From assembly GCF_963675165.1 (NCBI RefSeq), contig NC_087388.1:5585047-5649046 (forward strand): a stretch of 64,000 bases of DNA, read 5' to 3'. The notes under the pieces are model-generated. The model searched no databases, was not told the origin of the DNA, and saw only the letters and a list, made by a program, of their open reading frames with translations. The DNA comes from Halichondria panicea. Taxonomy: Eukaryota > Porifera > Demospongiae > Suberitida > Halichondriidae. Position numbers and translations under genes: made by a program. Shown one piece after another: positions 24,656 through 36,897 of the stretch. Position 1 is the stretch's first letter; the number at the start of each line of letters is the position of its first letter.

Positions 24656-25221
24656 CTGAGAGTGGAGGGGTAAAATATTACATCAATCCACTAATACTGA
24701 CAACATAGCCTGCATGCATGACATATAATTAACATGCCAGATTCATACAAGGCACTATGTAGCTAAAAATGTTGCTCAATGTTACACTCGAGTGCAATTG
24801 AGTCAGTATACATTAATTTAGGCATGTGCCCCTTAATCGAATCTTCCAAAAACCAATAAAATACAGTGGCATGGACAAAAAATAACAAGCCAGTTTCAAA
24901 ATGTTGGCTCCAGCCATGACTTGTAGTCGGGTATACTTTTACACTATAATTATGACACAACAACTGAACTGAAAACTGATAAAGGGGCATTTAGTTGACA
25001 GAATAAATGGTAAAGATCGTTAATGTAATAATTAATGCAATAACACTCCATCAAGTACACTGGGTACTTTTAGGGATGTGCCCCAGAATTTGTTAATCGA
25101 TCCTCAAAGGTTATTTCAATTGCATTATATCGCGTTGACAAATCAGAAAACTACAACATAATCAATATTCTAAGATGCAGTGCATAAAATATGAACACAA
25201 CAAAGAATAAGTGTTCCAATT

Positions 25222-26097
25222 TCAAATGGTTGGCTCCAGCCGTGGTTTGTATTCGGGTACTTGAACAGATACCCTGAACACCAGAGTGTCGTCTTCGAGG
25301 TACTGAGTGTTCTCGTCAGCATTGTAGTCGAGGTCAGCGTAGGAGATGAACGCTGTGCAGACCCCTATAATATTATAGCTTGTCTCCTTGTGATGGTTCT
25401 TGTCCTCCAGTTGGTTGAGTAGCTCGATTGTGACTGTCCCAGTGAAACGCCAGGACAGGGAGCCATCATTGTCTCCCTTCATGAGATAGGCACACATACC
25501 AGCACCTGCATGAACTTTCAAGTATATCTTGTAGTTTAAAGTGTAGAATGGAGGACCGCACCACTCATCATCTTGCGAAAGCCAGTCATTCTGAACACAG
25601 TTTTGGGCTGGTTGCTTGATTCTGTCTTGATTCTTTTCTCCCTAGTCTTGCTGAGAGCTAGCAGGTGAAGTGGAGTGTCTTCCTCGTGCTCCCTCAGGCG
25701 TTTGCGGAGTAGCCTCTCCTCACACCCGTACTTGCAAGGCACATACTCGTACTCACAAGTGGAGCGATGGCTGACAGTGAGAGTTGCTGACACCACATCC
25801 GTCATTTGGGCACAGTACAGTCTCTAGATGAGTGGTGGTCCTCTCCTCATGTTCCCCCGTAACCTGGCAATGTGGACACTTGTACTGACGTCTTGGGCAG
25901 TTGTTGGTGAGGTGGTCTTCCAGATTCTTTCTCAGAAATTTAACAATCTCATTATCGATCTTGCACTCGTTAGTACAGGGCAGGAGAGCATAGTCACATA
26001 ACTGAATGTGCCTGTGTCTCAAGATTTCCCAGCTCCCCCGTCCACTCACAGATATCGTTGTCGCACTTGACCTTGAGGGATCTGATGTGTCGAGCAC
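25222..26097 (-). pseudogene. TRAF-like zinc-finger + MATH gene remnant with frameshifts
   Basis: After a TAG acceptor at 26098, the minus strand reads RHIRSLKVKC...CEWTGELGNLE, then in a shifted frame LCDYALLPC, CPRRQYKCPHC and CPNDGC. A further shift gives STCEYEYVPCKYGCEERLL, and another gives DDEWCGPPFYTLNYKIYLKV and the MATH domain, ending in EYKPRLEPTI and TGA. These are the TRAF-type zinc fingers and MATH domain in the normal order. At least three single-base frame changes (near 26010, 25800 and 25570) break them. TRAF proteins couple TNF/Toll receptors to ubiquitin signalling. A RING domain is not visible. Short unrecognised introns could explain one of the shifts but hardly all. Confidence 0.75.
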
Positions 26098-26165
26098 CTA
26101 TAGTGAAAAATTTAGTTCTGTTATAGTCAAGCTAATTGGCACCATTACTTAGAAACCAACGCATA

Positions 26166-26489
26166 TACCGTATAGCGGGTATATTTCGAGGGTATAAATT
26201 TTCGCGGATGGACCATTACAAAGGATTTCGCGGATTTTATTTTCGTGGTCTGAGTTCCAGCCTTTTGGCGCATGCGCACATCAACATGCAGCTGTACCTC
26301 CACACCGTTAGCCTCGAATCCAGGCCTAGCCTATAACCTCTTATTGTCGATAGGTGTGGTCAATAATACTGAACACGCCTACTATTCAATAAAGATATAA
26401 ATTTTCGTGGGTATAATTTTCGAGGTACAGGCTCAATCCGCAAAAACCGCGAACATTTTATACCCTCGAAATATACCCGCTATACGGTA
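26166..26489. mobile_element. MITE, TACCGTATAG family, ~40-bp terminal repeats
   Basis: 324 bp. Left end TACCGTATAGCGGGTATATT and right end AATATACCCGCTATACGGTA are perfect inverted repeats, extending with one or two mismatches to ~40 bp. This is the best-preserved copy of the family in the window. Confidence 0.92.
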
Positions 26490-26831
26490 CATGTACTCAC
26501 AAGATGCGCACACACATACACTGTAACACACAATTCTACAAACAGTATATACTTACTTCTAACGCCAGAATGTACATATCATGGCTGTCGCATGCATGTG
26601 AGTAAACACTGATCATGTAAAAAATGCATTTGCGTGATACCTCACTTAGCGACCTAATGAGGTGTACCTTTCCTACCTCCTCTGGCCCCAAACAGTCTAG
26701 ACCCAGGCCTTCACCACGTCTGCACAGTCTAAAAAATTCTTTGAGGGGGTCTATACCATTTACTAATTGAGAAGCTAAATTTTTCTCGCAGGGACAACCG
26801 TGTGATCTTTTTAGTCAGTAAATCTCTCAAG

Positions 26832-29800
26832 ATGCAAGCAATCAAGGCTGTGCTAGTCGGAGACGGGTGAGTTTTGCATTTACCAATTATATGCTAGCAT
26901 AATAGGGACAGATTTGGGTGGTATTAGTACTGACCATAGCTAATACTAGCATAATGTATGATATTCTATTAGTGACTGGAGAGTGCTCTACAGCAAGTAA
27001 TCCCGTATCACATTCGGTCCAGTAATTGCACGTCGCGTATTGTTTTCGAATAACGGCTGTGGCTGAAAGTGCTAAATAAAACTGCAGATCGAGAAGTTTA
27101 TCATAAACGATTAGATAGTATAATGGTTACTCGTGCAATAAGGGATTAATATAACACTCATTATATAACATTTATTAAGCGCTGGACAGGCCTAGGATTC
27201 TTGGTTCAATCATCTCTACGATGTCACAGCATTAATCTTAATTGGGCCAAGGCTGTAAGAAAAATTATCACTCCACCGGTCGGCTGCATAAAAATTTTCA
27301 ACATACTTTGAGAGACTATATATATAAGCCACATGTACACGACACTGCTCAGTATATGGCATGTTGCATCACTGCCATGGCTACCATATATATTGCACTG
27401 GATTATATGCAGTAGATTTCTGTAAGAGATATCCATTTGGGACTTATGCCCCACCATCCCACCCAATAACTAGTGGTATAGGAAAACCTCTATGGAATTC
27501 AGCAAACTAATGAATACACTAAATTCCTTCAAAACACATGTCTTTTTATTACGACTTATATGACCAGTCAGACGAGTTTAACGTCCATTGGGCAACAAGT
27601 TAGCTATTGCAGGCGCCCTTGCGGCCCCGAGGGTATTATATCATCCAGTGCAATATATGGCATGTTGCACTCTGGCTGGGCAATAACTAATACATACAGC
27701 TGAACGACTCCTTTTTAAAAAAAGCTGTCTCATAATTGGTACTGTCTCACAATTATCTCTTCTACTCTAAAACTAGTCCACGCCGATTAAGCTACTCTAA
27801 AACAAGACTAGCTCTTATACTTGTACATTATTGATCCTTGAGCAGCTGTAGCAGTCTATACACAGCTGTACAGACAGACAAACAAACATGTAGACACACA
27901 AACACTACTGTATATCTCACTTGAGCATGCGCACTGAGGCATAAATATGGCTGCCATGTGCAGAAATGTTAGTCAGGTCAGAGTCTCACTTGCGCATGCG
28001 CACAAAGGCATAAATATGGCTACCACGTGCAGAAATGTTAGTCAGGTCAGAGTCTAGAGTAGTATGGCGCTATAATAATTATTAGTGCCATAATTCAAGG
28101 GGAGTATACTTTTCATTAGGGGGTATATACTTTTTCATTAGGGGTATACTTTATTAGGGGGTATACTTTTTCTCAAATGGGGTATATATATTTTTCATGA
28201 GAGGGCGTATATCACAAGTATTATATAGTATGGGTATCAGGAGTTGACTTTTAACATCATATAATTATATATATATCTGTCAATTAAGTCATGTGATGTT
28301 TTATTTCCTCAGATCTGCTGGTACAACGAGTCTTGCGATCAGCTATACCACCAATGCCTTCCCTGGAGAATACATACCAACACAGTAGGTTTGCATTTCA
28401 GATTGCCTCGTGTGGTCTTCTTAGAGGATTTTCGATGGAGGTGGCCCTACGACAGAAAATGGGTGTGGTTTAATTTTCTGAAGCATTGACAGAGACTTGA
28501 GTAGGTATTACAAGAGACAAATTGGCCTGGGAACGAGGCTAGGACACCACTTGACCTTTCTATTCTAGGCCAAGTAAATTGATTGACGTTTTTTTGACTG
28601 ACTCAGCAGTAGCGTCTACTGTGTTTCCAGAGGAGGTTTGACAGGGTTAAAAGGTCATTAATGAATTAATCACATGCTCTATATATGTTTCTAATGGAGA
28701 TCCAACCTTTTATCGACGTACCCCAGATTTTGATCAATCTGATGTACCCCTGAGGTACATCGGTAGGCCGATGTGAGAAATTCTAGCTAAACTCTACACA
28801 ACATCCAAATTAAATGTGACGTTTGACCTTTTTACAAAACGTATTAACAGTGTTTACCTCCTCTGCTGTGTTTCTGTAGTATCATTAAAATCAGCCGCCC
28901 TCCAAAAAAGGGCGGCTGGTTCATGAGACTATGTAATGTTTCTGCATGGTTTCTGTCTCTGAATCTGTTGACAACTAGATGTGTTTGTCATCTGTGATGG
29001 GTCATACAGCGAGTCAGCAAGTAATTACTTGATTTTGGCCTGGAATGTCAAAGGTCAAGTGGTGTCCGACCTTCTCTGATTGCGTGCACAATGTACAGTA
29101 CAGCAATTACTATTCGGGCCAATCAATTATTGGGGGAAATATCTTCTACAGGAGAGTTGCAAAGCAAACCACAGACAAAATGGCCAAGGGTTAAGCAAAA
29201 ACTTTTTTGACTATGCCAGGCCTTCCTTGTAGGAACTATAGCTGCATAAAATGCTCTAACCATAAATTCAATCAATAAGCAACTTCCTATAATAGAACTG
29301 CAGGTATAACAGCTGCAACTTGACTGTAAGTTGATATTAAACCTTGGCTACAAATGCATGGTAGTTGAAAAATATGTATCTTTTGCTGCAGGTTTGACAA
29401 CTATTCTGCCAACCTGATGGTAGATGGAAAGCCTATTAACCTTGGTATATGGGGTACAACAGGTTTGTGTGTGTGTGTGTGTGTGTGTACCTACCTACCT
29501 ACCTGCATGGCTTTAGTCTGAGCCTGCAATGCTAGACTAAAGCTGCTGCTTTCTCCTGCGTAATTGAATTATGTAACAGCTAGAGCACATGCATGATCTA
29601 TTGTGTCTCTATAGCATACCTATAGGCCACACCAAATTGATCTTATGTTTCACGGACTTTTAATCTCCAAAAACAGACCAGGGTGGCTATTATTATCAAA
29701 CATAAAACAAAATCAGAGCTTCCCGCGAGGCGCCTGCGTATATGTATACGTATGCCCTAGTATATAATTATGTGTTCAGACTGCTTCTCTGTGTAGGTCA

Positions 29801-30691
29801 ACAAGATTACGACAGGCTTAGACCGCTCTCCTACCCAGAGACAGTGAGCCATTCTTGTCTGCTAAATAATTTTTGTAATAAGTACTTGTTAGAGTTCGTT
29901 TTATGCGAGTGTTTACTTTAATTGTTCTATATTGATATAAAAATGCATTCTTTATAGCATGATGATTTGTTTTACAGGATGTGTTCCTGATATGCTTCTC
30001 TCTCGTTCATCCTGCCTCCTTTGAGAATGTCAGAGCAAAAGTGAGTTTGTGAGCTTTTCCAAACGCACATACATGCATTTCCCATAAATATTCGGTGCAG
30101 CCTTCTTCTAAGCCTTTGTACTGGCAGAGGGTATAATTATATGGTTTTGCAGAAGAACACGCTCTATGTATATTATGTACATTGTGGTTTATTTATTGCC
30201 CTGCAGTGGGGCCCTGAAGTGAGCCATCACTGCCCCAACACTCCTATCATCCTGGTCGGCACCGAACTCGATCTCAGAGACGACAAGGAAACTGTTGAGA
30301 GACTCAGGGAGAAACGTCTCGCCCCCATCACCTACACTCAGGTGCAGTCTCTAGTTATTAACTCGTCATGTGTTTTAAGTACCGAGATCCTACTTATACA
30401 TGTATGTCTTCTATGAATATACTGCCTCCCCTACATTGCATGCCAATACTATTACATGCATGTACCTATAACTATAGTAGTTTGTAAGACTTCTTGCTTT
30501 TTTAATTTGGCACTTGCTTCTATGTTTAGGGCCTACAAATGCTCAAAGAGATCTCTGCTGTCAAGTATCAGGAATGCTCTGCACTGACACAGAAAGGCCT
30601 CAAGGCTGTATTTGAAGAGGCAGTTCGTACTGTACTCGCACCCACCAACAAGGCCCCTAGGAAGAAGAGATCAGTGTGCAACGTCTTGTAA
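26832..30691 (+). CDS. Rac-like Rho-family GTPase with degenerate nucleotide-binding site
   Basis: Seven exons: 26832-26866, 28313-28384, 29392-29462, 29797-29843, 29978-30040, 30207-30341, 30530-30691. Phases agree throughout and give 194 residues (Rac1 has 192). It starts [12 protein letters not shown] and aligns collinearly with Rac, including [32 protein letters not shown] and a C-terminal polybasic region plus CAAX box CNVL, a geranylgeranylation signal for membrane anchoring. By Rac1 numbering the P-loop Lys16 is Thr, Val36 is Gln, Asp57 is Gly, Ala59 is Thr, Glu62 is Gln, and Lys116 of TKLD is Glu. Thr17, Thr35, Gly60, Gln61 and Asp118 remain. Loss of Lys16 and Lys116 should cripple normal GTP binding, so this is probably a pseudo-GTPase or a scaffold competing for effectors. 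There are no frameshifts or stops, so decay under neutrality is not evident. A possible ATTAAA polyadenylation signal lies at 30811. Confidence 0.9.
27915..28053. repeat. Two tandem 69-bp repeats in Rac-like intron 1
   Basis: Units at 27915-27983 and 27984-28052 share CATAAATATGGCT and AGAAATGTTAGTCAGGTCAG. They are followed to ~28200 by imperfect GGGGTATACTTTTTCATTA repeats. Confidence 0.9.
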
Positions 30692-31821
30692 ACTATCTTA
30701 TTATCGTAATCTGATTATTACGGACATACCTACTTACACAGCAGATGTACTTGCATGGAGTATAGCTTTTGTTTGATGTTCAGATGCAACTGGAATGCAT
30801 GATGTAGATAATTAAAAACTAAAATGAACTACATGGGAGGCACTTTAATTATTACACATGTGCGGTAAAGTACAGTGGCCACGCATGTGCTATTCGTACT
30901 TGATATAGTTGATACTTGAACATGTAGTTGTTTTGTTCGCATTTGCTTGTTAGTAGTTTGCGTTCGCAGTTGATATTTTTACCCGAGGTGCGCGTGGGCA
31001 GCCACGGGTATAGTAGTCTGTTGGTCTGTTTGTATGTTTGTAATGTGTGAGTTTATTCACCTGGATGCCATATAGCACTGCGTTTACAGCATGGGTAGCC
31101 TCCACACAACAAGTTACTAGTTTTAAAAGTGGCAGATTTCGATATTAAAGCTTCGTTGTCTTATAAAAGCGAGTAAAAGCTAAGAAGCTTGAACTTGTAC
31201 CAACTACACGCGGCCTTTATTCGAGGTATCCTATGTATTTACAGTTTAAGTGATCCGTACCGGAAAAGGGTCACTACAATAGAATTGTGACTGGTTTCCT
31301 ATATACTCCAGGAGCCATACTTTTCTGAGACTCCAGGCTTCTTTGCTGTGATCCTAGTCCACAGTGCATATATTACCTCTAAAACTCTGTTCTCAAATGT
31401 TTCAGCATGCCTTCAGTCTGGTTTAATTTTATTGCTCCTAAGTTGCTGGACAGCTCAGTCCTACGTGCACTGCATTGTATCACTCTTCTGGTTTCTTTAT
31501 AATCATTGCACTTCCTTGCTACAATTTCTAGAAACGCCCCTGCTTGTATTAGTATCTAGTAATCTATAGTCAATAAATCAACGGGGACAAAATTTACCCA
31601 AATTCAGATTTCTCCAACTTATTTAGCCCACACGCTTTTTGTTTTCAAAAACGGCCTCAAAATGACTTTCAACAGCCATAACTTTTGTTTGGCATTATGA
31701 TTAGTCAGTAAAGTGCATATAGTCAGTCATATAGTACAGCTAAACTTACACAATAGGCAGCTACTGAAATTAGTAATAACGCATTTATACGGCTTAGTGT
31801 TCTATTCAGTATACTGATATA
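30692..31821. other. 3' flank of the Rac-like gene
   Basis: Contains the presumed 3' UTR and polyadenylation region (ATTAAA near 30811). The rest is AT-rich DNA without recognisable exons or element ends. Confidence 0.5.
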
Positions 31822-31991
31822 CAGTGGAACCCCTCTATAACGGACACCTTTATAGGGAACAATGTTTTGGCCTTTATACAGAGGTGGCCTTTGTTAGAGG
31901 TTGTTTTGTGCACAAACTGTTCATTTGGGACCTGGGTGCCTATATAGCAGCTGGCCTTTATTCGGAGGTGGTTGTTAACAGAGGTTCCACT
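31822..31991. mobile_element. Short inverted-repeat element with CAGTGGAACC ends
   Basis: Left CAGTGGAACCCCTCTATAAC and right GTTGTTAACAGAGGTTCCAC are inverted repeats flanked by TA. This resembles non-autonomous elements of the Tc1/mariner-pogo group, which have CAGT... ends and TA target sites. About 170 bp, non-coding. Confidence 0.7.
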
Positions 31992-32691
31992 AGTAAATTA
32001 ACCGGGGACTCACCACAAAATACTTGAGGTGTTTTTCCGACAGTCCGACTGCTACAGCAGCTGTCAGTAGCCTTCACCGCCTCCTGTGTGTGTGGGGGGG
32101 TGTGTGGCTTCGATTCAGTGATTGTAAAGAAACGAATGAACAAGTTTTGTATAAGAGGTCTCAAAAGACAACTAAAACTGAAAAACATGTTGCACTTTAA
32201 CAAGCTACTAAATGCATCCTTAAATTCTAAGTACTCAGGAACTTAGTATATACTTAGTCCCACAAAACATGCATGTGAATTTGCTAGGATTGGCCAATGG
32301 AAACACCAAAGAGTGTGCCGGGAAACAAAAGAGCATAACCATGAACATGTAGTGTTGTTATATACACATTAGCACAATAGACATTAACTATTGTTTTCAT
32401 AGCTATGGAGGCACACAGCAGTCCAATCAAGTAAATTAACAATTCTTTTCAACATCACTAACTAAATGCTCTATCTAGCGTTCACTTGAAGTTGTAGTTG
32501 ATATTCACTAATTGCTGGCAAGTCGTAAACTCTTTCAGCGCGATTATTGTCCGAGCACTTTAGAAAAGTGACTATAGACGTAGTAGGGCGACGTCATTGT
32601 ATAGTAACACTTTGTGACTTCGCATCGATTGATAATTTCTGTGATGTCGTTTGCTCTTCTTTGTATTGATAATTTCTCTGTTGCTCGATGT

Positions 32692-33790
32692 AGGGCACTT
32701 CAGCGTCTTCATCGTTAGCATCAGTGCAGCAGATCTCCAGCACTAGGTTACGAACACCTGGACGTATGCCCTTCTTACTAACCTCCTGGGCAACCCTCGA
32801 CATCCTGAGAGTGGAGGGGTAAAATATAAAATCAGGTAGTAATATACAATATAAAGCCACTACTGACAACTGATGTTATATATCCTGAGCGCTAAGAGAG
32901 AGAAATGTCATGGAGAAGCGCCTAAAATCGACACAGTAGTAGCGCAATTTTTGCCTATGTGCCCCTCGCTCAAACGTATGTATATGGAGGATTCTTAAAA
33001 AACGTATTAACCAGGCTTCAAAGGGGCCTGCATGTTGCCCTCGCCCCGCCCATGTTTCAGCAACCCCCCCCCCCAAGAAGTCATTTGGCGGGTATATATC
33101 TGTGGGTGCACGCTACAATTTGGTACCAACCAGGTAAGGGTTCAACGGGCTGGGTATTGGGTGGGTATAAATGGCTGGGATGCATGCATGTTGGGTTACA
33201 AATGGGCTAAAATTTAAGCCAGTGGGTAAGATGCATGTGAATCAGGCAAAGCAGCAGAGATTAGAATCATTCGGCAGGTAAATGGTACAAATTATCATTT
33301 TAGAATAGCGTGTGCAACTATATAATTATAGGTATATACAAGTCCCCCGCAGTATATTATCCCTCTGGAGCATGTAGATCTTATCAACTACAATGTCTAA
33401 AACTCAATAGTCAATATAATACACTCCAAAAACAAATTGTAAATGGCAATCAAATAAGAATACCAATTAAGCAAAATAATTAAATAAACAACAAAAAACG
33501 TTCAGTCTTCCAGTCTTAAATGGTTGGCTCCAGCCACGGCTTGTAGTCGGGTACTTGTACAGATACCCTGAACACCAGAGTGTCGTCATTGTCTCCCTTC
33601 ATGTGATAGGCACCCACTGAAACATGAGTGCCCTAAAATCCCACCATCCATTGCCATCAACGCAAATGCACATTTTGTAGCCATTGTAAGAGGTGTATAG
33701 AATGGAGGACAGTAAAAGTGATCTTTGTCATCCTTGCGTTTCAAATAATTAATGTTTTGATTGGCAATTAATACTAGCAGAGGAGGCAAG
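32692..33790 (-). pseudogene. Second TRAF/MATH fragment copy with deletion
   Basis: Repeats the arrangement at 24521-25521. The exon reading VAQEVSKKGIRPG...EVPY lies at ~32692-32805. A MATH fragment at 33515-33790 reads YCPPFYT and GTHVSVGAYHMKGDND, then jumps straight to DDTLVFRVSVQVPDYKPWLEPTI. The middle third of the domain is deleted at a short GAC/AATG match, and internal frameshifts are present. An insertion of ~190 bp separates the last codons from the exon body (32498-32692). The copy is dead. Confidence 0.7.
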
Positions 33791-34299
33791 AAAGGTGATA
33801 ATTATGTGTCATCAGTCACATAGCAATTACGAAATGTGTAATATGCAATGTTTACGATAATATGACCTTTACCTTTCCTTCGATGTAAGTGTACTGCCTG
33901 TGGTAGATCTACTGTTGTGCTATCTAGCAAGCTCATATCACTTTCGAGTATGTTGAGTATTGTAAACTGTTATCATAAGACTGGGATCGCTGATCGTCAT
34001 ACTGTTAGAGTCCTCCCGGACAGCCTACCATAGGGTAGAATGTACCCCGGATATCTGACCCTGCATGGGGTAGGCTGTTCAGGGAGACTAAATAGTAAAT
34101 CACTTTTGAAGGCTAGTAGCTCGCCTAGGACCAGGCAAAGCTGAGTAGTTTAGGCTGCATGTATAATAAAAACAGATACGTTAAAATAACAAACATCTCA
34201 AATAAAATGCATCATTTGAAATTTAATGTAGAAATGACATAAATTTCTGTCATTTTGCCGATGATGCATCCCATAAAACATAATTATGTGTTTTTGCTA
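33791..34299. repeat. Gene-free interval with a short imperfect hairpin at 34009-34089
   Basis: 34009-34029 (AGTCCTCCCGGACAGCCTACC) pairs imperfectly with the end of the stretch (GGTAGGCTGTTCAGGGAGACT), forming an 81-bp foldback. Nothing else is recognised in this interval. Confidence 0.6.
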
Positions 34300-34510
34300 T
34301 ACCGTATAGCTGGTAATTTTCGTGGGGCAAAATATTCGTGGTTTTCGTGGGTTGGAGGTCTGACCATGAATATTTTACCCACGAATGAAGCAACCTTGCC
34401 TACCTTTACCTACAATCCAAGCAGCATCCACGAAAATATTATCCACGAAATGTCTCAATATTGCTAAACCACAAATATTTTGTCCCCCGAAAATTACCCG
34501 CTATACGGTA
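34300..34510. mobile_element. MITE, TACCGTATAG family
   Basis: Left end TACCGTATAGCTGGTAATTT and right end AAATTACCCGCTATACGGTA are inverted repeats with one mismatch. 211 bp. Interior TTCGTGG-type motifs are shared with the other copies. Confidence 0.9.
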
Positions 34511-35565
34511 TGCAATCAGGGCCATGCGTATGCCTGAAGGCTGACAGCTACAACTTCGTGCATGCTCCACTGATGAAATGAACGTACACGATAGAAATAC
34601 ACAATAGTACATGTAGACTATCTAGCTATAGATCGACTAAGTCTAGCTGAACTGAACATGAATAGAGGTCTCTTCTCATTTTAGAAGAACCAACTGGACA
34701 GTGGTGAACATAGATCTACAAAACTCATGTATCGTCATACTTTGTTGTTGATAGCACTACTGCGCACACATGCAAATAAAAGGGGGACAAAATGTAGTCT
34801 CATGAATCGTACCTTTGCAACACCGTCTTGAGCACTCTTGTCATAGTTTTATGTGCCAAGACGGAATCCGTCTTGACCAATCAGATTGCAGAAGTCCAGT
34901 CGGGTGATAAACTTATATAATAATTACGTTCGATTCCATAGGGTGTGATTGCATCAACACTCCAACTTGTGGAGGCTGAGGTTTGCATAAGCCATAACCC
35001 TAACAGGCTCTGCTGCCACCCCTGAACCCAGTAGGCACTTCACTGTAGAAGAGAGCGAAATGATTTCAGTGAAGGCCTACGTTCCAACACGACGCCAGGT
35101 CTTTGGCTGTGCGAACAGTTTCTCCTGGATCACCCCATGGAAAAAACAAAGAAAAGGATTCAAGACAAAGGATTCTTACTCATTCAAGGCTAACATGTGA
35201 TGGTCGCTTGATGAAACCAATCAATTTTTGAATTTACCGAGGTTTCTTTGAAAGAAAGGGTCCAATCTGGTCCCTTAACGACCCAAATCAAGTAGGAACC
35301 TCACAGTCGACATTTAAACACGTGCCTACACGTGATTGCTATTGCTCATCACCCTCCACCCATTTTAGAGATTACTGAGGTGTCTACGAAAGAAAGGGTC
35401 GTTTGAGTCTTCCCAGCGTCCCTTAGCGTCCCAAATCGAAGTGCAAACTCCTAGTACATGTCTGAACACGTTACACAGGAGAGGTTTGATTCCTTAACCC
35501 GATCCACCCTTATTTGAGGTTACTGGGATTTCCAGTGGAAAAAGGGATCATCCGAGTCCCTTTAC
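34511..35565. other. Interval without recognised genes
   Basis: Contains decayed sequence around 35200-35500 with repeats of GAAAGAAAGGGTC type. No domain or clear element end is recognised. Confidence 0.4.
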
Positions 35566-36181
35566 ATGGATACATTACATGGATACATTAATGATCATGC
35601 ATGTGCTACGTTTGTTGAGTACATTGCCCAGGATCTACAAAGGATTCTACTATCGAGCGTTAAATTTTTCAGCATTCAGTCAGATGGTACAACTGATGCT
35701 GGAACGATTGAAGACGAATTGTTTACCATTCAGTACGTTGACCCGAAATCCGATGATGGACAAAGGACACATGTAAATGAACAATCTAGTTATTGAACTT
35801 GTACATGTTAAGTTTATGTTTATTTACGGTGACCCAGTGGTAATCATTACCTTCACACCATCGGGGGTCGTTCATAACTGTTTACAAGACACAATTGTAA
35901 GGCCACCAGACGAAGATGCAGGCTCGGTCCACGTAAGAAACAAGTTTTTAACTGTTCGACAGCTAAAACGGGGAGATGCTCAGACCCTGTTTGAATGTTT
36001 TAAAGCAGCTATGGAGTACATTGGTATTACTGACTGGAGGAATAAACTGATTGGTTTTGGCACAGATGGCGCAAGTGTCAATACGGGAGCTGGGGGGCTG
36101 CAAGGATTCATGGAAATTGAAAGATGCTCTCAAAGCTACATATTTTGCTACTCTTGATGAGATGCTAATGCGACTGTATTA
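35566..36181 (+). pseudogene. hAT-superfamily transposase-like remnant
   Basis: One frame reads FFSIQSDGTTDAGTIEDELF and YVDPKSDDG. After ~150 bp of unrelated sequence another frame reads FLTVRQLKRGDAQTLFECFK, GITDWRNKLIGFGTDGASVN and GAGGLQG. A third frame continues DALKATYFATLDEMLMRLY and then a stop. This order matches hAT-type transposases and their domesticated relatives such as ZNF862/KIAA1586-like proteins. Frame changes, an insertion and a loss of the segment after GGLQG show it is inactive. No terminal repeats were found. Confidence 0.7.
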
Positions 36182-36496
36182 ATCAAAGACTCGATATCTT
36201 AGACCAGTCACCCAATTACCAGAAACACTATAATTAGACCTTCACTGGATGGAAAGAAGCCGGTGACGAGTTTGAAAAACCAACTCAGCAAAACCAGAAA
36301 CTACCTGAGAAACAATAAGGTGATCCCGCCCCAGACACTGATGAACAATTATGACAATTCGTGTCTATAGGTCTGGAGACAGATTCTGATGAAGAATACG
36401 ACGAAAGTAGTGATGAAGACTACGTGCCTCCTGCTCCACAGAGAGGTAGAGGCAGGGGCCATGGTGGTGCAGGTGCCGGCAGACGTGTCTATGTAT

Positions 36497-36678
36497 GTGT
36501 TGTTGACGATCTGCAGATCTTTACGCCCATTATTTGGCTGCATACAGTCGGACCCTCCTTGTTCGTATCCCCTATAGTTTAATAGTGTTGTTGACAATTT
36601 CCTCTATCTGCAGATCTTTACGCCCATTATTTGGCTGCATACAGTCGGACCCTCCTTGTTCGTATCCCCTATAGTTTG
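36497..36678. repeat. Tandem duplication of ~90 bp
   Basis: Two copies of a stretch beginning GTTGTTGAC and containing CTGCAGATCTTTACGCCC and TTCGTATCCCCTATAGTTT. An acidic then Arg/Gly-rich open stretch precedes it (36380-36490) but cannot be assigned. Confidence 0.85.
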
Positions 36679-36810
36679 GAATGGTAAAATAGCCACAATG
36701 TCATGCGGAGCAACGGGAAGTCCCATTCCTGTACTGAGATTTTTCTTAAATCCCACTGAGGAAGTATAATAATTATTTCAATGCCTACAATAATTTTTTT
36801 TTCACAAACA

Positions 36811-36897
36811 GCAAGTGGGGTGACAAGTGAGCATTAAATAGAAGAAATAAATAGCAATACGAGTACATGTATAGATTTAGTGTTTTGTTTTCCCCTT
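36811..36897. repeat. Inverted repeat, left copy (partner at 40773-40891)
   Basis: CAAGTGGGGTGACAAGTGAG and TTTAGTGTTTTGTTTTCCCC recur in reverse complement at 40773-40891. They flank a ~4-kb segment that could be one mobile or duplicated unit. Confidence 0.6.

Noticed and set aside
25222..26097. Intact TRAF gene with introns explaining the frame changes
   Set aside because: The zinc-finger and MATH blocks abut without room for introns; single-base shifts fit better.
26832..30691. Calling the Rac-like gene a simple pseudogene
   Set aside because: No stop, frameshift or broken splice site exists and the CAAX box is intact; decay would be expected to hit these too.
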